The translations under genes were made by a program, and so were the position numbers. This document shows positions 23,054 to 34,233 of a DNA stretch of 64,000 nt, piece after piece (positions within the stretch are counted from its first letter, which is position 1; each line of letters opens with the position of its first letter). The DNA is taken from contig UWYS01000021.1 in NCBI GenBank assembly GCA_900291925.1, forward strand, positions 186,001-250,000, written 5' to 3'. The DNA is from Thecaphora thlaspeos. Taxonomy: Eukaryota > Basidiomycota > Ustilaginomycetes > Urocystidales > Glomosporiaceae. A model generated the notes under the pieces. That model worked only from the letters and a program-made list of their open reading frames with translations, had not been told where the DNA came from and ran no database searches.

Positions 23054-23824
23054 TCACTCCTTCTGGAGGAGGAGCGAGAGACCCATCCCACCGAGGAGGA
23101 GGTACTTGAGTTTCGGGTAGTCGTTGAGCACGATGGTGACGTAGCCGATATAGGGCATGTACCTGGTGTTTGTTGGGGTCGGGCGAGCGTGGAGAGAGAG
23201 AGAAGGGGGCAGAGGGAGGGAGGGGGAATGAGCGACGATGGAGCGCGACGAGATGGGACGAGCTGAGCTGGACATACTCACCCCTTGACTTTTCCGACGA
23301 CGTTCTTCCTCTTCATCCAGCGTGCGCCGTTGTAGAGTGCAATGTCGTCGGCGTCGTTGTTGTCGCCCTTTGTGAGGAGGAGTTGGTCGCCATCGACACT
23401 GATAGACGCGGAGGCGCACACGTTACCATGTATAGAGCATTGGGGAAGCACGTCAACATACCTTGGACCATTGCGACCAATCGCAGATCAAATCAGGACA
23501 GGGCTGGCAGGGGTATACGCACGTATCATGCGTCTCCAAGACCCTATGAACAATCGGGATGTCGGCACCGGGGACCTTGAAGACGGGGATATCGCCGACT
23601 TGGAGTCTACCATTGGGCATGCTGAGGAACAGCAGGTCGCCACGGTAGAATGCCGGTTCCATGCTACCGCTCAGTACGACGACGACGGGCGATTCGGTGT
23701 TGGTGACCACAGAGAGACCCTTCCACATGGCGAGCGCCGTCGAGATGACGGTGAGGAAGTTGAGTGTCTGGATGAGTATGGATCGGATGGAGAGCGTGCG
23801 GAACTGAGAGGTCAGGTCAAGCAT
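23054..23824 (-). CDS. SEC11: Signal peptidase complex catalytic subunit Sec11
   Basis: Three exons (23824-23523, 23398-23282, 23162-23054) with introns of 124 and 119 nt (GTGCGT and GTGAGT) give 175 aa, the normal family length. Sec11 is the serine endopeptidase that removes signal peptides from secretory proteins in the ER membrane. A single N-terminal membrane anchor lies at about residues 16-40. The Ser/His/Asp active site is present as Ser54 (VVLSGSMEP), His93 (PIVHRV) and Asp113 (LTKGDNND), each exactly ten residues beyond the yeast positions 44, 83 and 103. The C-terminal [17 protein letters not shown] block is typical. The ATG at 23824 is the first that gives a normal N-terminus; the frame upstream is pyrimidine-rich leader. 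It is divergent from the SUMO-like gene across 405 bp. Confidence 0.96.
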
Positions 23825-24018
23825 GGCGGGCAAGCGGACTCGTGGGCGGGACGAGATGGGATGGTGTGGGGAGGAGGAGAGGGCGGGGTGAGAGGCGGAA
23901 GGAGATGAGAGGAGGGGTTGCAAGGGAGGTGGGGAAGGAGGCACAGAGAAGCTCTCGCTGCCTTGTGTGGCTCGCTGGCAGGCGTCGGGTGGCCAAGGTC
24001 CGGAAGGCGGGAGAGAGC

Positions 24019-24054
<36 letters not shown>

Positions 24055-24229
24055 GCGTGCATTGACCTCCCCACGCTCTCCCCCGCGGTGGCCAGCAAAG
24101 GACACTGCCTCACCCTCGTGCCTCACCCTCGTGCCTCGAGCTCAACCTTTTCCTTTTCGCTTCCGCATCTCGGCCGGCACTCTGTCCCTCCTCTTCCCAT
24201 CCTCCGTCACCACCGCCACCGCCACCGCC
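23825..24229. promoter_or_regulatory. Shared divergent promoter region with (GA)n tract
   Basis: 405 bp between the start codons of SEC11 (-) and the SUMO-like-domain gene (+). It includes an uninterrupted GA tract at 24021-24051 and a short direct repeat of CCTCACCCTCGTG near 24110-24140. GA tracts are common nucleosome-free elements; the regulatory role is inferred from position. Confidence 0.6.
24021..24051. repeat. (GA)n microsatellite
   Basis: Fifteen GA dinucleotides between SEC11 and the SUMO-like-domain gene. Confidence 0.95.
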
Positions 24230-25412
24230 ATGTCCGACGAAGAAGACGACATCGACTTCTACGTCCGCCAACCGACGCGTTCCGCCCGACGCGACTCTGG
24301 CTCCTCCTCGTCCTACTCAGGATCGTATGATTCGCGCTCCGATGACGATGATGGCGATGAGCGCCGTCTATCGGTCGAGGACGAAGGCGTGCAAACGGCA
24401 AAGGCAAAGGCACAGGCAAAGGGCAAGGGCAACTTATCGTCGCCGCACGCAAAGAGGAGGAGAAGTCCCAGCTTGACACCGCCGCCTGAACCACCGGAGA
24501 TGCGTACGTCTTTCTCGCACTCCCGTCCCTCTGCAGGGCTCTGGCAGGCATACAGTCCGACGTCGTTCTCACTTGCTCCCGCCCTTCCTTTCCTTCATCC
24601 TCCCACCTCTCTCCGCAGAACTAAAGGCAGCCCGCCAACTAGTCCGCCAACATCTCGCATCCTACCGTCAACCAACCTCTTTCTCCTCCGACGAAGAAAC
24701 GCCCTCCGCCCTCACATCTGCCTCTCAATCCTCCGAAACCATGATAGCCCTCGATCCGGAACTGGCGCGTTATTATCGTGGTAAAGATGCAGAGAGGGTG
24801 CGAGAACGCGCCAAACGTCAAGAGGTGGAACGGTACGAACGACGAAGAAGGCAATTGAGCTTGCGGAGGAGCGAGAGCGTCGGAGATGCCTCCACCACGG
24901 TCGATGGTGCGAGTACGCGTCGGGCTGAAAAGGGCAAGGTAAAGGTGAATGGGATACGTGAAGAGGAGGAAAGTGATGGTTTCGAAATCGTCCCGGCGTC
25001 CGGTGTTTCTGCACAGGGCAATGGGAAGAGTACGACGAGAGCAGGAAAGGAAAGAGGGGGAGGGAAAGAAGTGATTACCCTCTCCGACTCCGACTTCTCC
25101 CGGGACAATTACGTGCCCATTCCCTCGAACGACACCCATCCTTCCTCCACCCTCGCTCGATCACCCTCATCAATCGACGTTAGTGGTCCAATACTCAACC
25201 TTCATCTCAAGTCCCGCACCCACTCTCTCGACGTCACGGTGCGAGCAACGACGAAAACCTCTCGAATCCTATCGCACTTCCTCGAGTCATATCCGGACGT
25301 CCAAACACAGGAAAACGTCAGGTTGGTCTTCGAAGGTGAAGCGTTGCACCCTGATAAGACCGTACAGGATTGCGAGTTGGAAGACGATGATATGGTTCAT
25401 GTCCTTTGGTGA
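24230..25412 (+). CDS. Protein with C-terminal SUMO-like (Rad60-SLD type) domain
   Basis: Two exons (24230-24503, 24619-25412) with a 115-nt intron (GTACGT, CCGCAG) encode about 355 aa. The N-terminus is acidic (MSDEEDDIDFYV) and serine-rich, followed by a KRRR basic patch. The middle has a charged helix (KDAERVRERAKRQEVERYER). The last 75 residues form a ubiquitin/SUMO-like fold: ILNLHLKSRTHSLDVTVRAT, then SRILSHFLESYP, then VRLVFEGEALHPDKTVQDCE and a C-terminal MVHVLW without a di-glycine end. This matches the Rad60/Esc2/NIP45 SUMO-like domain arrangement, a family acting in SUMO-guided DNA repair in the nucleus. The sequence VITLSDSDF could be a SUMO-interaction motif (hydrophobic core next to acidic residues). 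The specific repair function is inference. Confidence 0.68.
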
Positions 25413-25747
25413 GCCATCAAGCTTACCATAACGAGTTAGGCGGTCAGTGTACTTTTAGATATCGGGTTGTAGAAGAACTCGCTCCGTGATCGTGGTAATG
25501 GGATCCGGTTGTCGCTCTGTAGGACAAAAAAAAGACGGACGATCGCTGTGTGTGTTGTCCGGCGAGTGGCACAAAGACTAAGATGTAAGTTTCGAATGTC
25601 GAAAAAAACAAAAAGGTATGGATACATTGGGTGATAGTAAAAGAGATAGAGAGATTAGCGTGGCGGTCATGAGAGAAAGAAGCGTATCCAGAAGGAGACG
25701 AGGTGCCCGGAGCGACAAAGCGAAGGCGGAAAGGTAGGGCAGGCTGG
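25413..25747. other. Convergent 3' intergenic region
   Basis: 335 bp between the stops of the SUMO-like gene (+) and the bZIP gene (-), with A-rich tracts near 25520-25615 that could serve 3' end formation. No gene seen. Confidence 0.6.
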
Positions 25748-27726
25748 CTAGATGACGATGCGGCCCTCTGCATCGCACTCGACCAGGCCGAAACAGCACG
25801 GCTCGTTGGGCTCGCCCTGCGTCCGCATGTCGACCAAAATCCCGAGCGCGGGCGGCGCAGGCGGCGAAGGACGGTTGTCGCCCCCGTCCTCGGCTGCCGC
25901 TGCTGGCCCGCGGTCGTGCGCGCTCGCATCGCCAGCTGCCGTTGGCGCCTGTGCTGGTTTTCTGGGCTGGCAGCAGTCCGATGACGAGATGTCCCACCTC
26001 CCGCCTTCGCCGCTGACCCCGCGTCCCTTGTCACAGCCCGGGGGAACAGGTGGTGGCTGTGGGTCGTCGTGCAATGAGGTGGCGGAGGACGAGAAGCGAT
26101 CGGCTTGGCGTGCGGCGGCGCCACGGGATGACGACGCGATACCATTAGTCCATGAGCTGGACGCTGTCCAAGCTGCCGAGGACTGACCAGGGCAGCAACC
26201 GCCCTTGATCTGCTTCACGCCACCGCGAGCGGCAACGGCGGGCGACGAGTCGCAACTGCGCGCACTTCGACCGCTTCGATCTGACGCCTTTCCCCCGCCG
26301 CTGCCTCCGAGAGGTCCGCAAGGTCCGCGCAATCCGCAGGCTGTCAGTCCTTCTGCCCTGGCGACCCGCAGAGACGGCTGATTGCACTCGTCGTAGTCGT
26401 AGTGCTCCCGGTGGGGCGAGTCGAGAGCGGCGGTGGCGAGCGCCCGCGTCGCCGCAAAACCATTGTCGCCTGGCGATGCGCCGCTGTAGGATCGGACGTA
26501 GAGGGGGGGACCGCTGGAGCTCCCCGCCCTGTCTCGGTCTGGGGCGACCAGGTGTCCCGGGCTGCCGGGCGCGGGCGATGCCGAGAGCGGCGCCGTACCC
26601 ATGTACCTGCCCCTCGCGGCGTCGCTGTCTTGCGCGCCTCGGGATAGAGGTCCGGATTTCGGAGTGCCGTTGGCGGGCAGGAGCAGCGCAGGTGGAGCAG
26701 AAGACGACGCCGACGACGGAAGCGGCAATGACCACGAGCCCCGGGACGGTGGTGTGATGCGGAAGTACGGATGCGCCGTCTGGTGTGAGGCCGAAGGGAG
26801 ATGGCTGTCGGCGGGCGGCGACGGTGCGTGAGCTTGAGGAGAGGAGGCCGAGTGCCACGGCTTTTGCTGCTGCTGCTGCTGCTGCTGCGTCGACCGAAGA
26901 TTGTGCGCTGGCGGATGGAAGGGGGAAGGGAGTTTGCGCGGTAGGCTGACGCCATCATCGGAGCTCTGGCCTTGCTGCGAGAGGTCCGACACCGCCGAAC
27001 CGCGCTCGTGGAAGAGCGAAGTCATGTTGACGCCGGGCACCGACGGGGAATCCAAGGGCAGAGCGTGCGAGGGCGAAGGCAGGGCGGGCGCCTCTCCGAC
27101 CCGCCTTGGTCGCTTGCCGGCTCTGTTGCCGCTGCCGCCATCGTGCGGATGCGAATAAAGTTGCGTATGCGGGTCCGAGGTTAAGGTTTGGCCGTCGTGA
27201 GCGTAATGATGGCCAGCAGGGGCCGTGGGACCGAACGAGGACCAATGAAACTGATTGTCGAGATGCTGTGGCGCAGCGGCGGCGGTCCATCCACCCGACA
27301 CGATCGGAGGGCCAGAGCGCTGATCGGCGTGATGTTGGTGGTGATGGTCAAGCTGCGGTGGACGCTTTGACGAGGCCGTAATGTGGTCGGACGCCAAAAC
27401 AGAGCGCAGCGCCACCATAGCCTGGTTCAGCATCGGATGCGGAAGCGAGCCGAGGGGTCAGTACCAGAGCCCACCTTTGCCTACTCGTGCCCACGACATG
27501 CACCTCGGCGGCGACCCGAATCGGACCCACCGGCCGAGACACTTACGAGGTGTTCCTTGGTCTCTCGCAGGCGCGCGCAATCACCACACTGGCGCTGCAA
27601 TCCATCGAGTGGCCCCTTTTCATGGTCCGAGGATGGCGTCAGAGCCGTCGCGGGCGGGGTATAGGAAGAGCCCGATTGCTGCTGTTGGAGGCCCGACGGC
27701 GAGGGATGCTGCTGGTGTTGCGGTAA

Positions 27727-27762
<36 letters not shown>

Positions 27763-27933
27763 TGGGTCGAAGCTGAGTAGCTGTCGGCGCAGCCGTTCAT
27801 TCTCGGCGGTCAGGCTCTTCACCGATGCTTCGAGGCCCGCCAAGTGCTCGGCCTTGCGCTGTCGGAAGGCCCGCTGCGTCTGCAACGAGCGCGTAGGCTC
27901 GAGCGACAGGTTGGGCCGCCTCCCTCGTCCCAT
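25748..27933 (-). CDS. Fungal bZIP transcription factor with atypical basic region
   Basis: Two exons (27933-27547, 27421-25748) with a 125-nt intron (GTAAGT, ACCAG) encode about 686 aa. The basic region begins almost at the N-terminus (MGRGRRPNLSLEPTRSLQTQ, then RAFRQRKAEHLAGLE) and runs into a leucine zipper (VKSLTAENERLRRQLL). The QRAFR core is of the Yap/Pap1 type, but the invariant asparagine four residues before that Q is a serine here. That variation is seen in a group of fungal bZIPs. A serine run encoded by the GAC repeat at 27728-27762 follows the zipper. The remainder is Gln/Ser/Pro-rich, with a Cys-containing region (CGLRGPCGPLGG, GGCCPGQ) and a C-terminal CCFGLVECDAEGRIVI. Sequence-specific nuclear regulation is expected; targets are unknown. 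The start is the only ATG placing the basic region in frame. Confidence 0.8.
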
Positions 27934-30141
27934 TGCGTACAGAAGCTATGCTGTGCGGCGCTACACCCCAGGAGATGGCTGGTGTCAGGAATATTCTTGC
28001 TAGGATCTTCGCTATGCGAATGGCTGGTCGGAAGCGATATCTTGTCATCGAGCGGTCGGCCGTCAGCTCATTCGTTGATGGTGGACAGGCTGGTGGTGGT
28101 GTTTGGTCGAATGGTTGAAGGGTCGCCCGAAGGTCAGCGCCACAGGAAGCGCGGGGGGAGAGGTGGGAGGTGGGGAAACAGCTTCGGCACCGAGCCAACA
28201 GGAGGATCTTGAAATCCCGCCTGCAGCCGCTCGTAGATCCGACCAGACCCTCAGCTCCCTGCTGCATGCCCGAGTTCCGCGTTTCCGCCTCGCTCACCTC
28301 TGGTGTGCTGTAGCATTAATATAGGCTTGCGCGAAGAGACCATGCATGGCAGTGGCGTTCTGGCCTCGGCTCAAGCTGCGAGCCAGGCCGGTCCGGGATT
28401 TTGTCGCCTGTCTGCACCGCTCCATCGGGATTCCAGCGGGTGGCGTGGTGGCGGCCGAGCGTCTTTCCAGTCGTTCGTTCCCGCTGTCTGCCCCGTCGCC
28501 GCCTGGAGTGCCCCGGTCCTCCAACTGAGCAACATGCAAGATGGGCACATCCTGCGAGTACGTATGTCACCGCTACTCGCCTACTACTTTCCACGACTTG
28601 GTGGCCTCATTTTGTATGCGGACTTTTTACTCCAATACGACTGTACATAGTAACTAAGCTACTTTTTTAAAACGTGGCCTTTTCAAAGGCGGCTGAAGAT
28701 GAGGAGGCAGCCGGGACTTAAAGCGCTGGGGGATCCCTCTGCGAGCTGCCGCAGCACCGGTAACGCTCGTTTTCTGGTGCAGCCGCTGCAGGAGGCCAGC
28801 TGATTTTGTCATCATCGCTCGTCCGTTTAAGCACGGCAAGGACGTGTCCGCTCTTGTGGGGACCTCTCTCTCGTTGGTTTAGGTGCCCCTCGAAAAGAAA
28901 TCCAACTACTAGGTGCCTGATGGCAAGGGACGGTCCAGGCTATACATGCATCCACAAGAGCACACGCCTTCGTGCGGGGCAGGGGAAGGTAGAACGGCAA
29001 TGTTGCTCAACCGTGCATGATGGTGTCTGGGCAAAGATGTTGTGTATGTAGAAGGCAGGTTGTTGCCATGGGTGGGATGGGTGTGAAAAGTCGCGGCGCC
29101 AGGCGTGGAAGGCATTGGAGCGCTGGTCCCGGCGCCGTCGTCGTCCCTCGTCGCCGGGGAGCGAAGAGCGCCTGGCACCCACTCCAGACGTCGCAGAGGC
29201 ACTTGCAAGGCGCTCGACACCAAAGGCTTGCCCCGTATCTGCGTCGGCCTGTTGTGGGCTTGGCTTTGACTAGCTTGAGCATTGGCTGCTAGGCAGCCGA
29301 CTGTCGGCGTCGACGAATCCAACGCCCCGTGCTCCGTCCGCCGCTGCCAAGTTGCCGCTGCCAAGTTGCCGCTGCCAAGTTGCCGCTGCCAAGTCGCCGC
29401 TGCCAAGTCGCCGCTGCCGACGCAGCCCACTTTTTCCCGCTTCTTCGGGTGATGCTGGCGCGCCCGGAGCGGCAACGTCGTTCCCGGCCCCACCGTCGTT
29501 CATCGACAAACGGCCGCCGCCACCACCATCCTTCATCACTATCCTCCCACCGTGCCACCGTGCCACCGTATCGTCACCGCCACCTTATTTGCCTTGAGCA
29601 TACGACTTTATTGGCGCCGCTCCCACCCCTCTCGCATTCAGGTAGTACCACCTTGATCCCAACCCCAGCCACCCCCTTTTCCTTCATATACCCGCTTGGA
29701 GATCAACACAAGGGCTTGGATGGCTTGGCATTGGCTTCATCGACTACCAATAGACGAGCCTAACGCCTGCTGTCCGCTCTACGGCGAAACCACCATTGTA
29801 GCCATTGCTTCTACCGTTGGCGGCTACGAACGCAGCGCTAGATTGATCGACCTTGCGCCTCGCCGCACCAGCCCAATATCTCGACATCCGCCCCTTTCGT
29901 CCAGGTAGACCCCATCGCCGGATATCGCGCGTAGCTCTCCGATACCTCAGTCACTCGCTTCGTTCGAACCTAGACCTAGAAGACTACGTCTGACGTTGCT
30001 CTTCCCCTCGTAATGCCGGCGACATAGCGCACCTCGGCAAACCCTTCGCTATCCTCTGGCCGTCCACAGAGGTGGTCGTCCGCAAGTTCCTTTCTCTGTC
30101 CTCCGTCCAGCTCTTTCTGCTCCACCGAGCTTTCCGAGAGA
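27934..30141. promoter_or_regulatory. Long divergent region between two regulator genes
   Basis: 2.2 kb separates the start codons of the bZIP gene (-) and the frame-broken Zn2Cys6 gene (+). No open frame in it shows a recognisable protein. It contains the 14-bp tandem array at 29340-29419 and AT-richer sequence around 28640-28680. Long upstream regions are usual for regulated transcription-factor genes; specific sites were not identified. Confidence 0.5.
29340..29419. repeat. 14-bp tandem repeat (GCCGCTGCCAAGTT)
   Basis: Five full copies and a partial sixth. The first three end in TT, the next two in TC, so the array has diverged in two blocks. It lies about 720 bp upstream of the Zn2Cys6 reading frame. 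Confidence 0.95.
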
Positions 30142-32981
30142 ATGCCACAGCTCGAAAGGAGCGGCGCCCCAGCCTTTCCGAGGGGGTCCCATGAGGTCTT
30201 GGAGGCGCAGCAGGTTCCCCGCTCCTACAGCGGTGGCAGGCGCAGCAAACTCTCTCTGACGCCTGGCGTCCTGCCATCCCGCTGGTCCGCTGAAGAGGCG
30301 CAAGAGGATGTGCTGCCGCCTGCCTCCACCCCGCACCCTCACACCGCCTTCCGCGGACCTGCCTACCAGCACGAGTACGACGAGGACGGCTTCGTGATCA
30401 CCATTGCCGAACGACCGTCTACCCAGTGGAGAAGGCCGTCGGACGTCGAGGATCGCCTGACCGACTGGTACGACGGCCATCATCCTTCGCGCCCTGCACG
30501 CGACGGTTATCACCAGGAACAGCAGAGGCGACACTCACTCGCTCGACGCCGGGTCGAGGCCGACTACCCCGATGGCGTAGAGCGGCACACTTTTACCTCG
30601 TCGGCCTTTGATCGCCCGAGCGTGCCGGGACCCCGCACTCCTCTTCTGGACCCACCTTTGCTCTTGCCGAGACTGCATCGCGATGACCAGTCTGGCTTCG
30701 GACAGCCGGATCAAGCGGCGCTGACGCGTAGCAGCTTCCATCCTTTCGACTCCACGGCAGAGCTGATCAACGTCCCCTTCTCAGCGCCTTACGCCGTCCA
30801 CCCGCCTGCAGACATGAGGCCGACGTCAGACAGGATGCCTTCCTCCTCCCATGACCGGCCGCGGATGTCGGCCTCGGCATCTACGCCTGCGATCATTGCT
30901 CCGCAAGCGCAGACGCAGCCGCAGCGAGACCAATTGACATCGACAGCGACGGCCGCCTCGTCGGATCCGCCCCGAGCCAGGGTGACCTGCTCATTTTGCC
31001 GCGCGCGGAAGCTCCGCTGCGACGGCGCCATGCCTTGTCGCCACTGCGAGCGCCAGTCGATCGGCTGCGCATACGCAACGTCGAAATCAAAGCCCAAAGC
31101 CAAGAGCCAGGCCCAGCACGGTCAGCCGTCGTCGCCGCCCCTTTCAGACGCCAGTAGCGGCATTGCGTCCGCCGAAGGTCGACGGGTGGCAGGACGACGG
31201 CGCGCCGACGATCCTCCAGCTGGCCGGATCGAAGCGCAAGTTTTTGGACAGCGTCGATGCTGTTTCAAACGTCCCCGAGCAGCAGCAAGCTGGCGTGGGC
31301 GCGCACGATCGGCTCCGCTTCGTCGGACGCTCCGACACGGGCGACCCACGTTGGGCGCCGGTTCCGCCCAGTGAAACGGCTGTCGCTGCTGCGCAACATC
31401 TCGACTCACGAGGGCATACGCGCCGCCGACCCGGCCCTCTACCTCTCGGTGCTCGCGGTGGCGGCGTGCGACATGCACCGAACTCGGCTGGTGGAGCCGA
31501 TCACTGCGGACCTCGGGGCCGCCGATGCGGCGTCGCGCAGGCTCTCGATGCAGTTGATCGCGCTGGCGCGGCAGTACATCGACTCGGCGCTGTTGTCCGA
31601 GGACGTGCTGTCGCTGTCGACCGGCCAGGCCGCCAGCATCCTCGCGCTGCTGTACGAGGATGGCAGCTCGGACCAGGCGGCGCTGATCCAGGTCGCCGAA
31701 AACCTCGTCCGGCTTTACAGGCTCCATGAGACGGTCTCGTCGCGCGAACCGGGCGTCCAGATGAGCGAACCCGACTCGGAGCTCTACTGGCGGCGGCCGC
31801 TCTCTTCGGAGTCGTCCGAGGCCGAGATCAAGTATGAGTCGATCGTCCGCCTCTGTTGGATCGGGTTCAGCCTCCGCTGCCGCAAGCTGATCGCGATGCC
31901 CGATCTCGACGCGGCGGGCGACCGGTGGCCCGAATTCCTCGAGTCGGTCCGTCCGATGGCCTTCTGGGAGCCCTCGATCCTCCCGCCCGACATCCCGCCA
32001 ACGTTTTTCCATTCGCAGAATCTAATGCGCTGTTCGGCCGAGGTGGCGCGCGTCTCGATCGCCCTGTCCACCACCGTCGCTACATGGCAGCACGACGCCA
32101 AGGGCAGGCCCGGCTCGGCGGCGCCGCCCGTCGCTCACAGCCTGCTGGGGCGCCTCGACAGGCTGGAGCCCGCCTTTGTGCGCCACCGTCCCGCAAACGC
32201 TTCAGAGGCGCACAACCCTCTCGGCCGCACATGTCAGATGTTCTGCTGCATGCACGTTTGGGCACGAATGTCAATCTGGCGCCGCCATCGCCTCTGGAGT
32301 TAGGCCGAGTGGCGCGAGCCGATCGCGACCGCAGACGAGCCGACGGCGACATCTGCACCCCAGCAGCTGCCGCCGACGGTCAGCTACTGGATTACGCTAT
32401 TCGACGAGATGATCACGACACTCTCGAGGGATCTCGACTCCTTTGTCGTCGCCGGGACGCAGCCGCAGAGCTCGAGCACAGAGATCGACTCGGTCATCCG
32501 GCACTGCGTCGCCTCGCTCGACTTGGCGGAAGCTTCGCAGCAGCGGAACGGGCTTTCCCGCGTCTTTGACCGAGCGGCGGCCGTGCTGAAGCGGGTGGCG
32601 TCAGTGTCCAAGTTCAACCCGCACTTCCCGCAGCTCGACGATGGGATGGAAGACAGGTTCGCTGCGGTGCAGAGGAGGCGGGCCCAGTTCGGGACGCGCG
32701 GCGACAACCGGGGTGGCGGCAGCAGCGACGCCCATCTACCGTCGCCCTCGGCGATGGCCTCGGGTCTCACGCCGCCGATCCTCGCTTTTTCGCCAGAGTC
32801 CAAGGGCGCCGGCAGCAATGCGCCTTGCGAACCGTGCCCTTCATCGTCTTCGGCCTCCAGCCTCTCGGTGGCTGACTCCAGCACCTCGAACGCCATCAGC
32901 ATCCAGTCGATCGAGGAGGACACGATCTCCACTGCGAGCCGGAACGACGTGGCCGGCGTCACCGTGTTGAGCTACCGCTAG
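30142..32981 (+). pseudogene. Zn2Cys6 transcription factor with broken reading frame
   Basis: The frame from the ATG at 30142 holds a complete Zn2Cys6 cluster at about residues 283-309 (CSFCRARKLRC, MPCRHCERQSIGC; spacing C2-C6-C5-C2-C6-C). Coding similarity then moves by one base near 31150 into a second frame (VDGWQDDGAPTILQLAGSKR, DRLRFVGRSDTG). It moves again by one base near 31350 into a third (RFRPVKRLSLLRNISTHEG, ADPALYLSVLAVAAC), which reads through a fungal-specific transcription-factor domain. That frame meets TAG at 32301 and then continues in the same frame (AEWREPIATADEP) to a stop at 32981. I found no GT-AG intron with the right phase for either shift. The TAG could lie in a 48-nt GTTTGG...TTAG intron, shorter than any other here. 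Decay is the simplest reading; base-calling errors are the alternative. Confidence 0.6.
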
Positions 32982-34233
32982 CGGAATGCGCGTCTACGGG
33001 TAAGTACAGTCTCTCAGCAGCAGCATCAGAAGAGCGACCATGCATCATTGTTGGCAGGCGGGCTAGGCCACCTGCTTGACGACGACGATGACGACGACGA
33101 CGACATTGGATGATGCATGCCAATTCGACCACATCCTTCTGCGTCAAGTCCCTTCTCTCTCCCTTCCTTGTTCCCTCCCTCTTCGGCGAGAGGGAATGAG
33201 AGTCCGGAAAGGGGACAGTGGACGACAAAACGACAGGCCCAACAAACGGAATCGTTCTGCTCCATCGACACAGGGTCCGCCGAAGTCAGGCTGCCGCGTG
33301 TTCGCCGGACATCCGGAGGGGCGCGCAGGGGTCTGGCGTTGGGAATCCGTCGACGGGGAGAACGAATCCTACTCTCGCTGAACACATTCTCGTCTCGTGA
33401 CGTGGCGTGTCTTGATCGTCGTCGGAGTCTTTGGCTGGGGGCGTCTTCATGACAGGGGGCATTGCCGACTGATACGGACCGTCCATCCACCTCTCAATCT
33501 CTTGCGCCACAGGTTCCAAAAAGCGCGTACCTTGCCTCGCCGTCCCACCACACCGTAAAGTCTCTCAGTTTCTCTCCCATCTAGCACATTCGCATCGTTT
33601 GTCCCTCCGTCGCAACCTTCGCAACCCTCTCTATGCCCTCCCTCGTTCGTCTTTGTTTTCAGAGCAATCGTTCCCCTCCCCCTTCCTCTTTCTCTCTTAC
33701 CCTCTCTGTGTCTATCCCGTCGTCCGTTTGTCAATCATCGTCGCAACCTCTCCAATCCTCGCAACTCCATGTCTTTTTTTTTTTAATTCCGGTCCGGACC
33801 TTGTGTTTCGCCTTTCGAATGTATCTGTAAGCGCCCCTACCTTTATTGCGCTTCGCTTGTCTTTGTGTGCATGATTCAATCATCGTCGTCGACGTTTTCA
33901 CCGTCTTTAGGGGGGTTTTTGGACTAACGACGGCGTTGGCTGGGGGAGTCGTACGATGCGGCGTAGTGACGGCGCCTGCTGTCTTTCCAAATTGCCGTCA
34001 GTGTGGCAGTTAAAGAAGGGGAGGACAGGTAGAGTGATGGGTCGTTTCCGAGTGGCTATTGATTCGTCGAGGCTGTTTTACAGAGATAAGGGCTAGAAAT
34101 TTGTCATGACGTTGGGAGTGAAAGGGTCGAAAGGAAGGTGGAAGAGGGAGAGACACATACATCGCTATGTGCTGCGTGAACTTTTGTCGAAAGGTCGTAC
34201 AACAGGGTAAAGAAATGGAGACGAGTAAAAGGC
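32982..34233. other. Convergent intergenic region, no gene seen
   Basis: 1.25 kb between the stop of the broken Zn2Cys6 gene (+) and the poly(A) polymerase stop (-). It contains a (GAC)n microsatellite at 33078-33104 and a T run near 33774-33784. No recognisable protein or RNA motif. Confidence 0.5.

Noticed and set aside
32254..32303. Treating the TAG at 32301 as certain proof of a pseudogene
   Set aside because: A 48-nt GT-AG segment in phase could remove it, so the stop alone is not decisive; the two frame shifts carry the argument.
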